Positions 7,390 to 16,796 of a stretch of DNA of 64,000 bases are shown here, piece after piece. The DNA is from Bacillus alveayuensis (GTDB taxonomy: Bacteria > Bacillota > Bacilli > Bacillales > Aeribacillaceae). Position numbers and translations under genes: made by a program. The first letter of the stretch is position 1; the number at the start of each line of letters is the position of its first letter. Where the stretch lies: assembly GCA_030812955.1 (NCBI GenBank), contig JAUSTR010000002.1:1-64000 (forward strand), in the 5' to 3' direction. The notes beneath the pieces were generated by a model. That model was not told where the DNA came from and did not search any database. It worked only from the letters and a program-made list of their open reading frames with translations.

Positions 7390-8685
7390 GTGAAGGTAGC
7401 GGTTGCTGGCACCGGGTATGTTGGTCTTGTAACAGGTGTTTGTTTAGCTGAGGTCGGCCATGATGTGACTTGTATGGATATAGATGAATATAAAATAAAT
7501 ATGTTAAAAAAAGGAATATCACCGATATACGAGCCTGGGTTAGATCCATTCATTCAACAAAATATTCAGAGTGGTCGCTTATTTTTTACCACCGATGCGA
7601 AAGAAGCTTATCGAAACAAAGAAATCATCATTGTGGCGGTCGGCACTCCAGAAAATGAAGATGGATCAGCGAATTTATCTTACATTCAAAAGGTCGTGAA
7701 GGACATCGTTGAAAACATAAACGGACCTCTCATCCTCGTCACGAAAAGTACGGTACCTGTTGGCACGAATGATCAAATACAAGAATGGATAACAGAGTGG
7801 AATGTACGACAATATCCAATTGAAGTGGTGTCCAATCCAGAGTTTTTAAGGGAAGGTTCGGCTATTCATGACACGTTTCATGGCGATCGCATTGTCATTG
7901 GTGCAAATTCACGAGAAGCAAGTGCTCAAGTTGCCCGCCTGTACGAACCATTTCACATTCCAATTGTCCAAACAAGCATTCGTAGTGCAGAAATGATCAA
8001 ATATGCCGCAAATGCCTTTTTAGCCACAAAAATTAGCTTTATTAATGAAATCGCGAATATTTGTGAAAAGGTCGGGGCCAATATTGAAGATGTTGCCTAT
8101 GGGATAGGACTTGATCAGCGAATTGGTCCTCACTTTTTAAAAGCAGGCATCGGCTATGGAGGCTCCTGCTTCCCAAAGGATACGAAAGCTCTTGTCCAAA
8201 TAGCCGGTAATGTCCAACATCAATTTGAGCTTTTAGAAGCGGTCATTAAAGTGAACAATAAACAGCAAGTAAAGCTTGTCAAAAAAGCAAAGCAGATCTT
8301 TGGCTCTTTAAACGGCAAAAAATGTGCCATTCTTGGCCTTTCGTTCAAACCGAACACAGATGATGTTCGTGAAGCGGCTTCGATTGTCATGGCGAAGGAA
8401 TTAGTAAAAGAAGGAGCAGCTGTTGTAGGCTATGACCCGATTGCAATCGACAACGCCAAGTCCGTATTAGGAGATTCCATTCAATATGCTCACTCCATTG
8501 AGGAAGCCGTTCAAAATGCCGACATCGCTTTGATCGCAACAGAATGGGAAGAAATTAAACAATTTCCTCTCCGAAAATATGTTGAGCTTATGAAGACTCC
8601 CTATGTGTTTGATGGGAGGAATTGTTATTCTTTAGAGGAAATAAAAAAATATCGACTTAAATATTATTCGATAGGCAGGAATTAA
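7390..8685 (+). CDS. tuaD: UDP-glucose 6-dehydrogenase
   Basis: This enzyme oxidises UDP-glucose to UDP-glucuronate with two NAD. It starts with a GTG and the Rossmann motif VAGTGYVGLVTGVCLAEVGH. The central region has STVPVGTN and NPEFLREGSA, and the catalytic cysteine lies in YGGSCFPKDTKAL. A second Rossmann half carries LGLSFKPNTDDVREA. Its 431 residues are usual for the family (TuaD/Ugd/YwqF). TuaD serves teichuronic acid synthesis in B. subtilis; here the product would feed the downstream wall polymer. A weak terminator follows. Confidence 0.93.
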   Translation: MKVAVAGTGYVGLVTGVCLAEVGHDVTCMDIDEYKINMLKKGISPIYEPGLDPFIQQNIQSGRLFFTTDAKEAYRNKEIIIVAVGTPENEDGSANLSYIQKVVKDIVENINGPLILVTKSTVPVGTNDQIQEWITEWNVRQYPIEVVSNPEFLREGSAIHDTFHGDRIVIGANSREASAQVARLYEPFHIPIVQTSIRSAEMIKYAANAFLATKISFINEIANICEKVGANIEDVAYGIGLDQRIGPHFLKAGIGYGGSCFPKDTKALVQIAGNVQHQFELLEAVIKVNNKQQVKLVKKAKQIFGSLNGKKCAILGLSFKPNTDDVREAASIVMAKELVKEGAAVVGYDPIAIDNAKSVLGDSIQYAHSIEEAVQNADIALIATEWEEIKQFPLRKYVELMKTPYVFDGRNCYSLEEIKKYRLKYYSIGRN

Positions 8686-8694
8686 AAAATATTT

Positions 8695-8724
8695 AGCTTG
8701 CTTCTGTTGGCAGGCTTTTATTTA
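8695..8724 (+). terminator. Terminator after tuaD
   Basis: AGCTTGC and GCAGGCT form a 7-bp stem with one G-T pair and an eight-base loop, followed by TTTATTTAT. Confidence 0.5.
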
Positions 8725-8805
8725 TAAACACTTATGGTCTTTAAATTTTTTATATAGTAAAATAAATCATAGTTTGCGAAACTTTTCATATTGCAGGTGA
8801 TCAAT

Positions 8806-9948
8806 TTGGCAAAAATTAAGGTCATGACAATCTTTGGAACAAGACCTGAAGCGATTAAAATGGCTCCTCTTGTAAAGGAATTGGAAAAATATCCTGATAA
8901 AATTGAATCCATTGTGACCGTAACAGCACAACATCGGCAAATGCTTGATCAAGTTTTAGAAATTTTTGGGATTAGACCTGATTATGACCTAAATATTATG
9001 AAAGAACGACAAACATTGGTTGATATTACGACAAGAGCATTACAAGGTTTAGATGATGTCATGAAAAGTGTCAAACCAGATATTGTTCTCGTTCACGGTG
9101 ATACAACGACTACTTTTGTGGCAAGTTTAGCAGCGTTTTATAATCATATTTCAATAGGTCATGTTGAAGCGGGATTACGTACATGGAACAAGTATTCTCC
9201 ATTTCCAGAAGAAATGAATCGTCAGTTTACTGGTGTATTGGCAGATTTACACTTTGCTCCTACAAAAAAAGCTTATGAAAATTTAATCAGTGAAAATAAA
9301 AAAGAAGAATCTATTTTTATTACTGGAAATACGGCAATTGATGCACTGCAAACAACTGTCAAACAAAACTACACACATGAAGTATTAGAGAAAATCGGAA
9401 GCGACAGAATGATTTTGCTCACAGCTCATCGACGCGAAAATTTAGGAGAGCCGATGCAAAATATGTTTCGAGCTATTAAACGAATAGTAGATGAGTTTCT
9501 TGATGTACAAGTCGTTTATCCGGTTCATTTAAATCCTGCTGTTCGCGAGATTGCAGATGAGATTTTAGGAAATGATGAAAGAATTCATTTAATTGAACCG
9601 TTAGGAGTGTTTGATTTCCATAACTTTGCTTCAAGATCTTACATTATTTTAACTGATTCCGGAGGTGTTCAAGAAGAAGCGCCATCATTAGGTGTCCCAG
9701 TTCTCGTTTTAAGAGATACAACCGAACGGCCTGAAGGAATTGAAGCAGGAACTTTAAAGCTTGCTGGAACAAATGAAGAAACGATTTATCAATTGGCGAA
9801 AGAATTGCTTGTTGATGAAGATTCATATAATAGAATGGCACAAGCATCGAATCCTTACGGGGATGGCAAGGCTTCTGCAAGGATTGTACAAGCCATTTTA
9901 TTTCATTTTGGATTAATAAATAAAAAGCCTGAATCTTTTCAAATATAA
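8806..9948 (+). CDS. mnaA: UDP-N-acetylglucosamine 2-epimerase (non-hydrolysing)
   Basis: MnaA interconverts UDP-GlcNAc and UDP-ManNAc, the donor for wall-polymer linkage units. TTG at 8806 is preferred: AGGTGA lies five bases upstream and the resulting start MAKIKVMTIFGTRPEAIK aligns with B. subtilis MnaA. An upstream TTG at 8791 lacks a site. Conserved segments include GTRPEAIKMAPL, VHGDTTTTF, HVEAGLRTW, LTAHRRENLG and TDSGGVQEEAPSLG. The 380 residues are the family length. The next gene, a UDP-ManNAc dehydrogenase, would use its product. Confidence 0.95.
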   Translation: MAKIKVMTIFGTRPEAIKMAPLVKELEKYPDKIESIVTVTAQHRQMLDQVLEIFGIRPDYDLNIMKERQTLVDITTRALQGLDDVMKSVKPDIVLVHGDTTTTFVASLAAFYNHISIGHVEAGLRTWNKYSPFPEEMNRQFTGVLADLHFAPTKKAYENLISENKKEESIFITGNTAIDALQTTVKQNYTHEVLEKIGSDRMILLTAHRRENLGEPMQNMFRAIKRIVDEFLDVQVVYPVHLNPAVREIADEILGNDERIHLIEPLGVFDFHNFASRSYIILTDSGGVQEEAPSLGVPVLVLRDTTERPEGIEAGTLKLAGTNEETIYQLAKELLVDEDSYNRMAQASNPYGDGKASARIVQAILFHFGLINKKPESFQI

Positions 9949-9967
9949 TATTTTGATTTTATTGTTT

Positions 9968-9997
9968 AAAATCCGATGGTATTCTTCATCGGATTTT
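9968..9997 (+). terminator. Terminator after mnaA
   Basis: AAAATCCGATG and CATCGGATTTT form an 11-bp stem with an eight-base loop, followed by an AT-rich tail with TTTTC. It separates mnaA from wecC. Confidence 0.8.
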
Positions 9998-10194
9998 AAA
10001 TTTTCAACTGGTCAAGGATTTTCAGTTTTTGTCAACAATGTCTGTTGACTTATAAAGAAATTTATCATATAAAAAGACTGGTTGCTTTTTTATTTGTTTA
10101 TAATCATTTTACAAGTCTATCTTCATTTAAAATTTTTCGATATAATAGCAATTAAGTTTGAAATTTAGGCAAGAATAAAGGAGATTTTTTTGTT

Positions 10195-11478
10195 ATGGAT
10201 AAAAAAGTTTGTGTTATAGGATTAGGATATATTGGTTTACCGACAGCAGTTATGTTTGCCAATCATGGATTGAAAGTTCATGGGGTAGATATAAACGAAA
10301 ATGCTGTAAAATTGATTAATAATAAACAACTTCATATAGAAGAAAATGGTTTGCAGGAGCGCCTCAATAAAGCGATCGATGAGGGAAACTTTACAGTATC
10401 TACAAAACCAGAACAAGCAGATGTTTTTATCATTGCTGTACCGTCTCCAATAAATGAAGAGAAGAAAGCTAACCTTGACTATGTAAGGGAAGCGACAAAA
10501 TCGATAGTTCCATATTTACGAAATGGAAATTTAGTTATTTTAGAGTCTACAGTACCGCCAAGAACAGTTGAAGATGTGATGATTCCTATTTTAGAGGAAA
10601 CTGGTTTAGAAATTGGTGAGGAATTATTTGTCTCACACTCTCCAGAACGTGTCATTCCAGGAAGAGTATTTGAAGAATTGGTTAACAATGACCGTATTGT
10701 TGGAGGAATAAATGAAAAGTCAAGTGAAATGACAAAAAATTTATATGAAGTATTTGTCAAAGGGACTATTCATATTACTGATGCTACGACAGCAGAAATG
10801 GTAAAAGTAATTGAAAATACGTATCGAGACGTAAATATTGCATTTGCAAATGAATTAGCTAAAATTAGTGAAAATATTGGTGTAAATGTATGGGAAGCGA
10901 TTAAATTAGCAAACTACCATCCGCGTGTCAATATTCATTTGCCAGGGCCTGGAGTAGGTGGTCATTGTATTGCTGTTGATCCATGGTTCCTCGTTGAACT
11001 ACAGCCTGATGTTGCGAAAATGATTCATCTTGCTAGAACAATTAATGACGGCATGCCAGCTTATACAGCCAATAAAGTTAAGCAATTGTTTGCAGAAAAA
11101 AGAATTGCTCATGGACGTGTTGCTATATTAGGCCTTGCATTTAAAGGCAATATTGATGATATGAGAGAAAGTCCTTCAATTGAAGTAATTCATCACTTAG
11201 AAAAATTAGGTATTGATTATACAGCATATGACCCACATATTAAAGAAAACAAGTTGGAACGTCAAACGCAAAACTTAGAAGAAGCAGTAAATCATGCAGA
11301 TTTAATTTTAATTTTAACTGACCACAATGAATTTAAGGAAATGCTTCCAGAAAAGATTGAAGGAATGCGTTCGAAAATGATTTTAGATACAAAGAATTGC
11401 ATAAATCGTTTTGCTTGGGAAAAGGCGGGATTTACTGTTGTAACTCTAGGTGATTCCAAAAACCTTCATAAAATATAG
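10195..11478 (+). CDS. wecC: UDP-N-acetyl-D-mannosamine dehydrogenase
   Basis: This member of the UDP-glucose/GDP-mannose dehydrogenase superfamily should oxidise UDP-ManNAc to UDP-ManNAcA. It has the N-terminal Rossmann motif VIGLGYIGLPTAVMFANHG, the ESTVPPRT and SPERVIPGR segments, the catalytic cysteine motif PGVGGHCIAVDPWF (the GGHC form typical of WecC rather than the GGSC form of Ugd), and ILGLAFKGNIDDMRESPS in the C-terminal domain. The start follows an AAAGGAGA site. Together with mnaA and the WecG/TagA-like gene eight bases downstream it points to a ManNAcA-containing polymer. UDP-GlcNAc dehydrogenase (WbpA type) is a less likely alternative. Confidence 0.88.
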   Translation: MDKKVCVIGLGYIGLPTAVMFANHGLKVHGVDINENAVKLINNKQLHIEENGLQERLNKAIDEGNFTVSTKPEQADVFIIAVPSPINEEKKANLDYVREATKSIVPYLRNGNLVILESTVPPRTVEDVMIPILEETGLEIGEELFVSHSPERVIPGRVFEELVNNDRIVGGINEKSSEMTKNLYEVFVKGTIHITDATTAEMVKVIENTYRDVNIAFANELAKISENIGVNVWEAIKLANYHPRVNIHLPGPGVGGHCIAVDPWFLVELQPDVAKMIHLARTINDGMPAYTANKVKQLFAEKRIAHGRVAILGLAFKGNIDDMRESPSIEVIHHLEKLGIDYTAYDPHIKENKLERQTQNLEEAVNHADLILILTDHNEFKEMLPEKIEGMRSKMILDTKNCINRFAWEKAGFTVVTLGDSKNLHKI

Positions 11479-11486
11479 GTGATAAA

Positions 11487-12194
11487 ATGAAAGAGAATAT
11501 TCTTGGTGTTCAAATATCGCCGCTAAATTACGAACAATTAATATCATCTTTATTAAAAGACATTGATGAAAAGAGAAAAGCTTTTATTGTAGCGATTAAT
11601 CCAGAAAAAATTATGAAAGCTCAAGAGGATGAACAATTAAAAGAATTGCTAAATAAGGCGACATACCAAATTCCTGATGGAATAGGCGTGATTTTAGCAT
11701 CTAGATTAAAGGGAGGAAACATTCACTCACGTGTTACAGGAATTGATTTAATGTTAAAAATTTGCGAGGCAGCAGCAAAGCACCATAAAAAGGTATTTTT
11801 ATATGGTGCTAAGCCTGGTATTGCTGAGAAAGCAAAAGAAGAGCTTATCAAACAATTTCCAGGGTTGAACATTGTTGGTGTACTGCATGGCTATGAAAAA
11901 GATATCGACATAATTCGTCATACAATTAACGAAGCCAAACCAGATATAATCTTTGTCGCTTTAGGAAGTCCACGTCAAGAATATTGGATACTTGAAAATA
12001 TGAACACTTTATATCCAATGATTTTCCAAGGCGTTGGTGGTTCATTTGATGTCATTTCCGGAAATCTTAAAAGAGCTCCCGAATCTGTTCAAAAATTAGG
12101 CTTAGAATGGCTTTACAGATTAATTAAAGAACCGTGGAGATGGAAAAGGCAATTGGAGTTACCTAAATTTTTACTGCGGGTATTAAAAAGATAA
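11487..12194 (+). CDS. WecG/TagA/CpsF family glycosyltransferase
   Basis: This GT26-family enzyme adds ManNAc (TagA) or ManNAcA (WecG) to undecaprenyl-PP-GlcNAc at the membrane. Its 235 residues contain NPEKIMKAQED, the family signature YQIPDGIGVILAS, the RVTGIDLM stretch, the ALGSPRQEYW motif and the C-terminal membrane-targeting tail RLIKEPWRWKRQLELPKF. It is coupled to wecC, so the acidic donor UDP-ManNAcA is plausible and the protein may be functionally WecG-like. Family membership is clear; the exact donor is inferred. Confidence 0.88.
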   Translation: MKENILGVQISPLNYEQLISSLLKDIDEKRKAFIVAINPEKIMKAQEDEQLKELLNKATYQIPDGIGVILASRLKGGNIHSRVTGIDLMLKICEAAAKHHKKVFLYGAKPGIAEKAKEELIKQFPGLNIVGVLHGYEKDIDIIRHTINEAKPDIIFVALGSPRQEYWILENMNTLYPMIFQGVGGSFDVISGNLKRAPESVQKLGLEWLYRLIKEPWRWKRQLELPKFLLRVLKR

Positions 12195-12222
12195 TTTAAT
12201 TGTTAGCCCTTGTTTAAAACTT

Positions 12223-12266
12223 GCCTTTTTTCCGACATTTTCATATTTGTTGGAAAAAGGCTTTTC
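12223..12266 (+). terminator. Terminator after the wecC operon
   Basis: GCCTTTTTTCC and GGAAAAAGGC pair around an 18-base loop, followed by TTTTC. Confidence 0.65.
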
Positions 12267-12345
12267 TCATGAAAATGAAACGATTATTAATTTATTTGGT
12301 GAATGGTAAAGATTAAACTCTGACAGAGCAACAGGAGGATGAATT

Positions 12346-13731
12346 GTGAATAGCCCCCTAAAAACATTGGTGTCAAAATTTGAATTATTTCTGATATTTT
12401 TTATAATTTTGCAACCATTTATTGATTTGCTAACATCATTTTCAATATATATAATGGATGTTCATTTAACATTTGGAATTATTATTCGCTTTAGTGTAAT
12501 GATTCTTATTTTGGTTTATATTTTATTTGTTACACAAAAAAAATTCAGAAAAAATATTTTCTTATATTTCATACTATTTGGGGTGGTTTTATTAATTGGG
12601 CTCATAAATAATTTACTAGTAAAAGACCCTATAAGTTTGTTTTCTGAATTAAGGAATATCGCAAAAATTGCTTATGTTCCTATCATGTTGTTTGGGTATT
12701 TAGTTGTTTTTTATAGATTAAAAGAACATAAGGATATTAAAAGGCTGGTACAGCGAAATATTTTTATTTCCATGATTGTTGTATCAGTAGTGATGATTAT
12801 AGCAACTTTAACGAATACGGGGATACAGAGCTATGAGAGTGAAAAACTTGGCCATCAGGGTTGGTTTTTTGCTGGGAATGAAATCGGTTCTATAATGGCA
12901 ATCTCCTTTGCCGTCGTAGTTTATTATGCATTTCAAAACACAAAATCATGGAAAACAATATATAATTGGTTGCCGGTATGTATGCTAATTTTCTCTCAAC
13001 TAGTCATTGGTACAAAAGTAGGGTATGGATCTGTTTTGATCGTTTTAGTTGTAGCATTATTTATTTTTCTAATAGAGAAATTTAGATATAGAAATCATTC
13101 TGTTTTAACAAAAAAGTATAATGTAAATGTAATAATGAGCTCTGTAGTATTATTCGTGTTTTTGCTGTTGACCCCATATACACCTGTAGCATATAACATG
13201 AATGTTCACTTATCTTGGGTAGGATTGGATCAGGAAGAAATTAATCTAGAAAGTGACGAAAAAGATGCAGAATCTGAAAATCAAAAAATGAAAGAAAAAG
13301 AAGAAAAAGAAAAAGCTGTACAGAATGTTTTATTAAGTGGAAGGGAGCATTTTTTAGAACAGCATAAAGAGTACTTTGCAGAAGCCCCTTTGTCTCAAAA
13401 GCTTTTAGGTATGGGTTATGGCGGCAATTATAAAGATGAGGGAAAAACAGTAGAAATGGATTTTTACGATATATTTTTTTCTCTCGGTATTTTAGGATTT
13501 ATCTTATATATCACTCCGTTTATATATTTGGCGTTTTATGTGGCTCTTTCTATTTTTAAAAACCTAAGACAAAATTTAAATAGTGAAGTTGTATTATTTG
13601 GTTCTGCAATCATGCTAGGAATGGGAATTGCTTATACAGCAGGACATGTACTAACAGCACCGGCAGTTAGTATTTATTTGGTTGTTTTGATTGCTTATTT
13701 ATACAACATATTGGAGAATAAATATAGCTAA
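12346..13731 (+). CDS. O-antigen ligase/polymerase-like membrane protein
   Basis: This 461-residue, very hydrophobic protein starts with GTG and has about ten to eleven membrane segments. A large extracytoplasmic loop (about residues 285-365) is rich in Glu and Lys (EKDAESENQKMKEKEEKEK). The segment after it, LLGMGYGGNYKDE followed by EMDFYDIFFSLGILGFI, is the pattern seen in Wzy/WaaL/TuaE-type proteins. These join lipid-linked oligosaccharides into chains or ligate them. It is the best candidate for the polymerase of this locus. Primary sequences in this class are poorly conserved, so the assignment rests on topology, the loop motif and context. Confidence 0.7.
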   Translation: MNSPLKTLVSKFELFLIFFIILQPFIDLLTSFSIYIMDVHLTFGIIIRFSVMILILVYILFVTQKKFRKNIFLYFILFGVVLLIGLINNLLVKDPISLFSELRNIAKIAYVPIMLFGYLVVFYRLKEHKDIKRLVQRNIFISMIVVSVVMIIATLTNTGIQSYESEKLGHQGWFFAGNEIGSIMAISFAVVVYYAFQNTKSWKTIYNWLPVCMLIFSQLVIGTKVGYGSVLIVLVVALFIFLIEKFRYRNHSVLTKKYNVNVIMSSVVLFVFLLLTPYTPVAYNMNVHLSWVGLDQEEINLESDEKDAESENQKMKEKEEKEKAVQNVLLSGREHFLEQHKEYFAEAPLSQKLLGMGYGGNYKDEGKTVEMDFYDIFFSLGILGFILYITPFIYLAFYVALSIFKNLRQNLNSEVVLFGSAIMLGMGIAYTAGHVLTAPAVSIYLVVLIAYLYNILENKYS

Positions 13732-13799
13732 TATTATTCAGTAACATACATCGCTCCCTTATACATCTTTATATAATTAAAAGAATGGGAGGAAATATT

Positions 13800-14090
13800 T
13801 TGAGTGAAATTAAAAATGTCAAGGGTATTTTCTTTTCCAAAGGAATCTGCGAATGTGGGAGTGAAATAAAAATAAATAGCAAAAATTTAGTAGATAGAGA
13901 AAATAGTTATATTTCTCAAGTTCCTTTGATATGTGGAAATTGTGGTAAAAAGTACAATGAAATTGTAAAACGTAAGCTATCAATAACAGATAAAGTTAAA
14001 ATGATGATAATATTAGGCGCTATTTCCTTATTAATGTTATTTGTGTTTTATAAATTATCACTATTCATTGTTACCTTTTATCATCGCTGA
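13800..14090 (+). CDS. Zinc-ribbon membrane protein, unknown function
   Basis: TTG at 13800 is preferred because the GGGAGG site lies just before it; the ATG at 13785 overlaps that site. The cytoplasmic part has two Cys pairs (ICECGS and LICGNCGKKY) that could bind one zinc ion, followed by one membrane segment (KMMIILGAISLLMLFVFYKLS). I do not recognise a named family. It sits between the polymerase-like gene and the GT2 gene and may regulate or scaffold that machinery; this is inferred from position only. Confidence 0.55.
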   Translation: MSEIKNVKGIFFSKGICECGSEIKINSKNLVDRENSYISQVPLICGNCGKKYNEIVKRKLSITDKVKMMIILGAISLLMLFVFYKLSLFIVTFYHR

Positions 14091-14119
14091 TCGATTTTAT
14101 TAATTAGGAGGGATTTATT

Positions 14120-14809
14120 CTGAACGAGAAAGTACTTATTATTATTCCTGCATATAATGAACAAGATACGATATTTAATACAGTTAATAAAGTAAAAATG
14201 CTTAAGGATTATGATTATATTGTTGTTAATGATGGTTCTTCTGATCGTACAAAAGATATTCTAGAGGAAAACAACTTTAATTATTTAGATCTACCTATAA
14301 ACCTTGGAATTGGAGGTGCTATGCAAGCTGGCTATAAATATGCGTTGCGAAATAACTACGATTATGCGATTCAATTAGATGCTGATGGCCAACATGATCC
14401 AGATGATTTGAAAATTTTAGTTAATACAATTAAAAACTCAGAATATGATATGGTAATTGGGTCTAGATTTATTGAAAAAACAAATTATAAAGGAAGCTTT
14501 TTTAGAAGAGTCGGAATATATTATTTTTATTTAATGATTAAAGCTTTAACAGGTGTTAAAGTAACTGATCCAACATCAGGCTATAGAATTGTTAATAAAA
14601 GAATTATTAAAGAATTTGCAAAAAGATATCCGCAAGATTATCCAGAAGTTGAAGTAGTTGTTGATTTAGCTAAGAAAAAATATAAAATAAAAGAAGTTAA
14701 AGTCGAAATGAAATCAAGACAAGGTGGGAACTCTTCCATAACACCAATAAAATCTATTTATTACATGACAAAGGTATCGTTCTTTTCTTTGATAAGAAGG
14801 GTTTTTTAG
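14120..14809 (+). CDS. Family 2 glycosyltransferase (GtrB/DPM-like)
   Basis: The first ATG, at 14198, would remove the essential N-terminus. The frame is open upstream and reads NEKVLIIIPAYNEQDTI, the canonical GT2 start, from a CTG at 14120 seven bases after an AGGAGGG site. A rare CTG start is therefore proposed. Further motifs are VVNDGSSDRT, QLDADGQHDPDDL (DxD), VIGSRF and DPTSGYRIVNK. Enzymes of this group transfer a sugar from a nucleotide donor to undecaprenyl phosphate on the inner face of the membrane. The following DUF2304, SMR and GT39 genes fit the same job. Confidence 0.85.
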   Translation: MNEKVLIIIPAYNEQDTIFNTVNKVKMLKDYDYIVVNDGSSDRTKDILEENNFNYLDLPINLGIGGAMQAGYKYALRNNYDYAIQLDADGQHDPDDLKILVNTIKNSEYDMVIGSRFIEKTNYKGSFFRRVGIYYFYLMIKALTGVKVTDPTSGYRIVNKRIIKEFAKRYPQDYPEVEVVVDLAKKKYKIKEVKVEMKSRQGGNSSITPIKSIYYMTKVSFFSLIRRVF

Positions 14810-14818
14810 GAGGGAGCT

Positions 14819-15181
14819 ATGAGTATCGTACAAATTATATCAATAATCATTGCTATTTTCTTTTTAATTCAAGTAATGGCTTTTACAAGTAAAAATAAAC
14901 TTAGGGACCAACAAGCATTCTTTTGGATTTCGATTTCCATTATCGGATTACTCATCGCTCTGTTCTTACCTATACTAAATAAATTATCAACAATAGTTGG
15001 AATTCAGTACATGCCTTCAATGGTATATGTAATAACATTTATATTTATCTTAAGTGTATTAGTATATCAGACAACATTATTATCCGACCAACAAGAAAAA
15101 ATAAAAAATTTGGTGCACGAAGTAGCATATTTGCGCAAAGAATTAAAAGAGAAAAACACCCAAACGGAGAATGATCAATGA
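14819..15181 (+). CDS. DUF2304 family membrane protein
   Basis: A 120-residue protein with three membrane segments and a charged C-terminal coiled-coil tail (LVHEVAYLRKELKEKN). The FWISISIIGLLIALFLP and QTTLLSDQQEKIKNL segments are typical of DUF2304. Such proteins are regularly encoded directly after GT2 genes of the polyprenyl-phosphate type and are thought to assist them. The start is nine bases after the GT2 stop (AGGAGGGAG site) and the end overlaps the next gene by four bases, so the genes are probably translated together. Confidence 0.75.
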   Translation: MSIVQIISIIIAIFFLIQVMAFTSKNKLRDQQAFFWISISIIGLLIALFLPILNKLSTIVGIQYMPSMVYVITFIFILSVLVYQTTLLSDQQEKIKNLVHEVAYLRKELKEKNTQTENDQ

Positions 15182-15552
15182 GTGCAATAAACTTTATTTT
15201 AATATTAGCGAATACATTAATTCTTGTCAGTGGTCAATTTTTATGGAAGTTTGGAATACAAAAAGGCTCATTTTCCTTTAAGTCTTTATTCTCTATTTTC
15301 CAAATGTTTCTTTCTCCATACATTATTGGAGGCCTATTTTTGTATGGGTTTGCTACGGTTTTATGGCTTTTTATCTTATCAAGAGTTCCTTTAAGTGTTG
15401 CTTATCCAATTCAAAGTTTAGCGTATATATTTGCGGTGGTAGGAGCTTATTTTATTTTTAATGAATCTATCACTATTTATACAATTTTAGGTTGTATATT
15501 TATTATGCTAGGTGTTTCATTAATTGGGTTTTCTCCTGGAAAGCTCAATTAA
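15178..15552 (+). CDS. SMR/EamA-type four-helix transporter
   Basis: This 124-residue protein has four membrane helices and the features of small multidrug-resistance/EamA proteins, including LILVSGQFLWKFGIQKG in helix 1, SRVPLSVAYPIQSLAYIFAV in helix 3 and ILGCIFIMLGVSLIGF in helix 4. ArnE/ArnF-like proteins of this fold flip undecaprenyl-phosphate sugars outward. The ATGA overlap with the DUF2304 gene and the following GT39 gene suggest that it moves the lipid-linked sugar made by the GT2. Confidence 0.75.
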   Translation: MSAINFILILANTLILVSGQFLWKFGIQKGSFSFKSLFSIFQMFLSPYIIGGLFLYGFATVLWLFILSRVPLSVAYPIQSLAYIFAVVGAYFIFNESITIYTILGCIFIMLGVSLIGFSPGKLN

Positions 15553-15569
15553 CGATTGAGGTGATTATT

Positions 15570-16796
15570 TTGAAAATATGGTCAATAAAAAACTTACCAA
15601 TAACCGTTATTTTAGTTTTTTCACTATTTATGCATTTGTATTTTTTGATTGAACATCCTGGCTTTTTTGCTTTATTTGATGCGCGTGATGCAGAAAAATA
15701 CCATGAAATGGCTTGGCAACTAATAAATGAGGGAATTTATGGCTACAATTCAGATACATCTAATGCATATGTTACTCCAGGTCACCCGTTGTATTTGACC
15801 GCAATTTTTTTAATAGCTAAGTTTTTCCACATGAATGAAATAGAACTTGTAAAAGTTATTAATATGTTTTTGAGTTTATCAATTATTTTATTAATATATT
15901 TAGCTTCGAAAAAAATTTTTAAAAATGAAGTTGTTGCCTTAATTAGTGCATTACTATTTTCTACATATTTAAGTCCGTTACATTTTTTTAGATCATTATT
16001 GACCGAGCTCCCTGCTACATTTATGTTTACACTTAGTATATTTGTATATGCCTTATCTTTTGAAAATAAAAAAGTATGGCATCATATACTTTTTGGTTTT
16101 GTTGCTTCTATAACATTAATGTTTAGACCAACCCCTGCACCATTATTATTATTAGCTTGGCTGTTTATACTTATTAAACATAGATGGAAAACTGCGATTA
16201 ATATTGGTTTATTATGGTGTATAGGTCCGATTTTCATTATTTTACCATGGGTTATAAGAAATTATATTCAATTTGGAAAACCTTATATTTTTTCTTCACA
16301 TTCAGGGAATCCGTTGTTAGCTGGAACTAATCCTTTTTATTTAGATGATTTTGAAACATATCTTAAAAAGGCTGAAGAACTTGGTCTTACTCAAGAGGAA
16401 TATGCAATATTACGAATAAAAGAAGGCTTTAAAGAGAATTTCAATTTATGGTTTAGTTGGTTTACTTTAGGGAAGACCATTTATATGTTTAAAGAACCGG
16501 CTTCATTATTAAATTATTGGGGAGTTTTTCCTACTTTAATTAAAGGTTTTTATATTTTACAACATTTTTATGTTGTAATTGTTGGGTTTTTATGTGGCAT
16601 TATCTTTAGAAAAAATAAAGAAGTATTAGGGGTTTTCTTGATATTATTAGGTTATGTAGGAATTTCAAATGTCTTTTTACCACTTCCAAGATACGGATTT
16701 TATATTATTCCTGTTTTATGCATTTTAAGTGGTTACGCAACATATAAATTTATAATTTTCATCATTGATTTCTTTAAAAAAAGAGCTATTCTTTAA
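15570..16796 (+). CDS. GT39/ArnT-like membrane glycosyltransferase
   Basis: TTG at 15570 is chosen: GAGGTGAT lies just upstream, whereas the ORF-extending ATG at 15492 lies inside the previous gene. The 408-residue protein has about ten membrane segments and, after the first, an acidic loop FDARDAEKYHEMAWQ. This resembles the catalytic Asp loop of GT-C enzymes (PMT/ArnT family). A second conserved-looking stretch is YVTPGHPLYLTAIF. GT-C enzymes use polyprenyl-phosphate sugars on the outer face. It would complete a GT2, flippase and transferase module that decorates the polymer or a surface protein. Confidence 0.8.
   Translation: MKIWSIKNLPITVILVFSLFMHLYFLIEHPGFFALFDARDAEKYHEMAWQLINEGIYGYNSDTSNAYVTPGHPLYLTAIFLIAKFFHMNEIELVKVINMFLSLSIILLIYLASKKIFKNEVVALISALLFSTYLSPLHFFRSLLTELPATFMFTLSIFVYALSFENKKVWHHILFGFVASITLMFRPTPAPLLLLAWLFILIKHRWKTAINIGLLWCIGPIFIILPWVIRNYIQFGKPYIFSSHSGNPLLAGTNPFYLDDFETYLKKAEELGLTQEEYAILRIKEGFKENFNLWFSWFTLGKTIYMFKEPASLLNYWGVFPTLIKGFYILQHFYVVIVGFLCGIIFRKNKEVLGVFLILLGYVGISNVFLPLPRYGFYIIPVLCILSGYATYKFIIFIIDFFKKRAIL

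Noticed and set aside
7272..7553. Overlapping minus-strand frames across gtaB/tuaD
   Set aside because: They are shadows of two well-supported genes on the plus strand.
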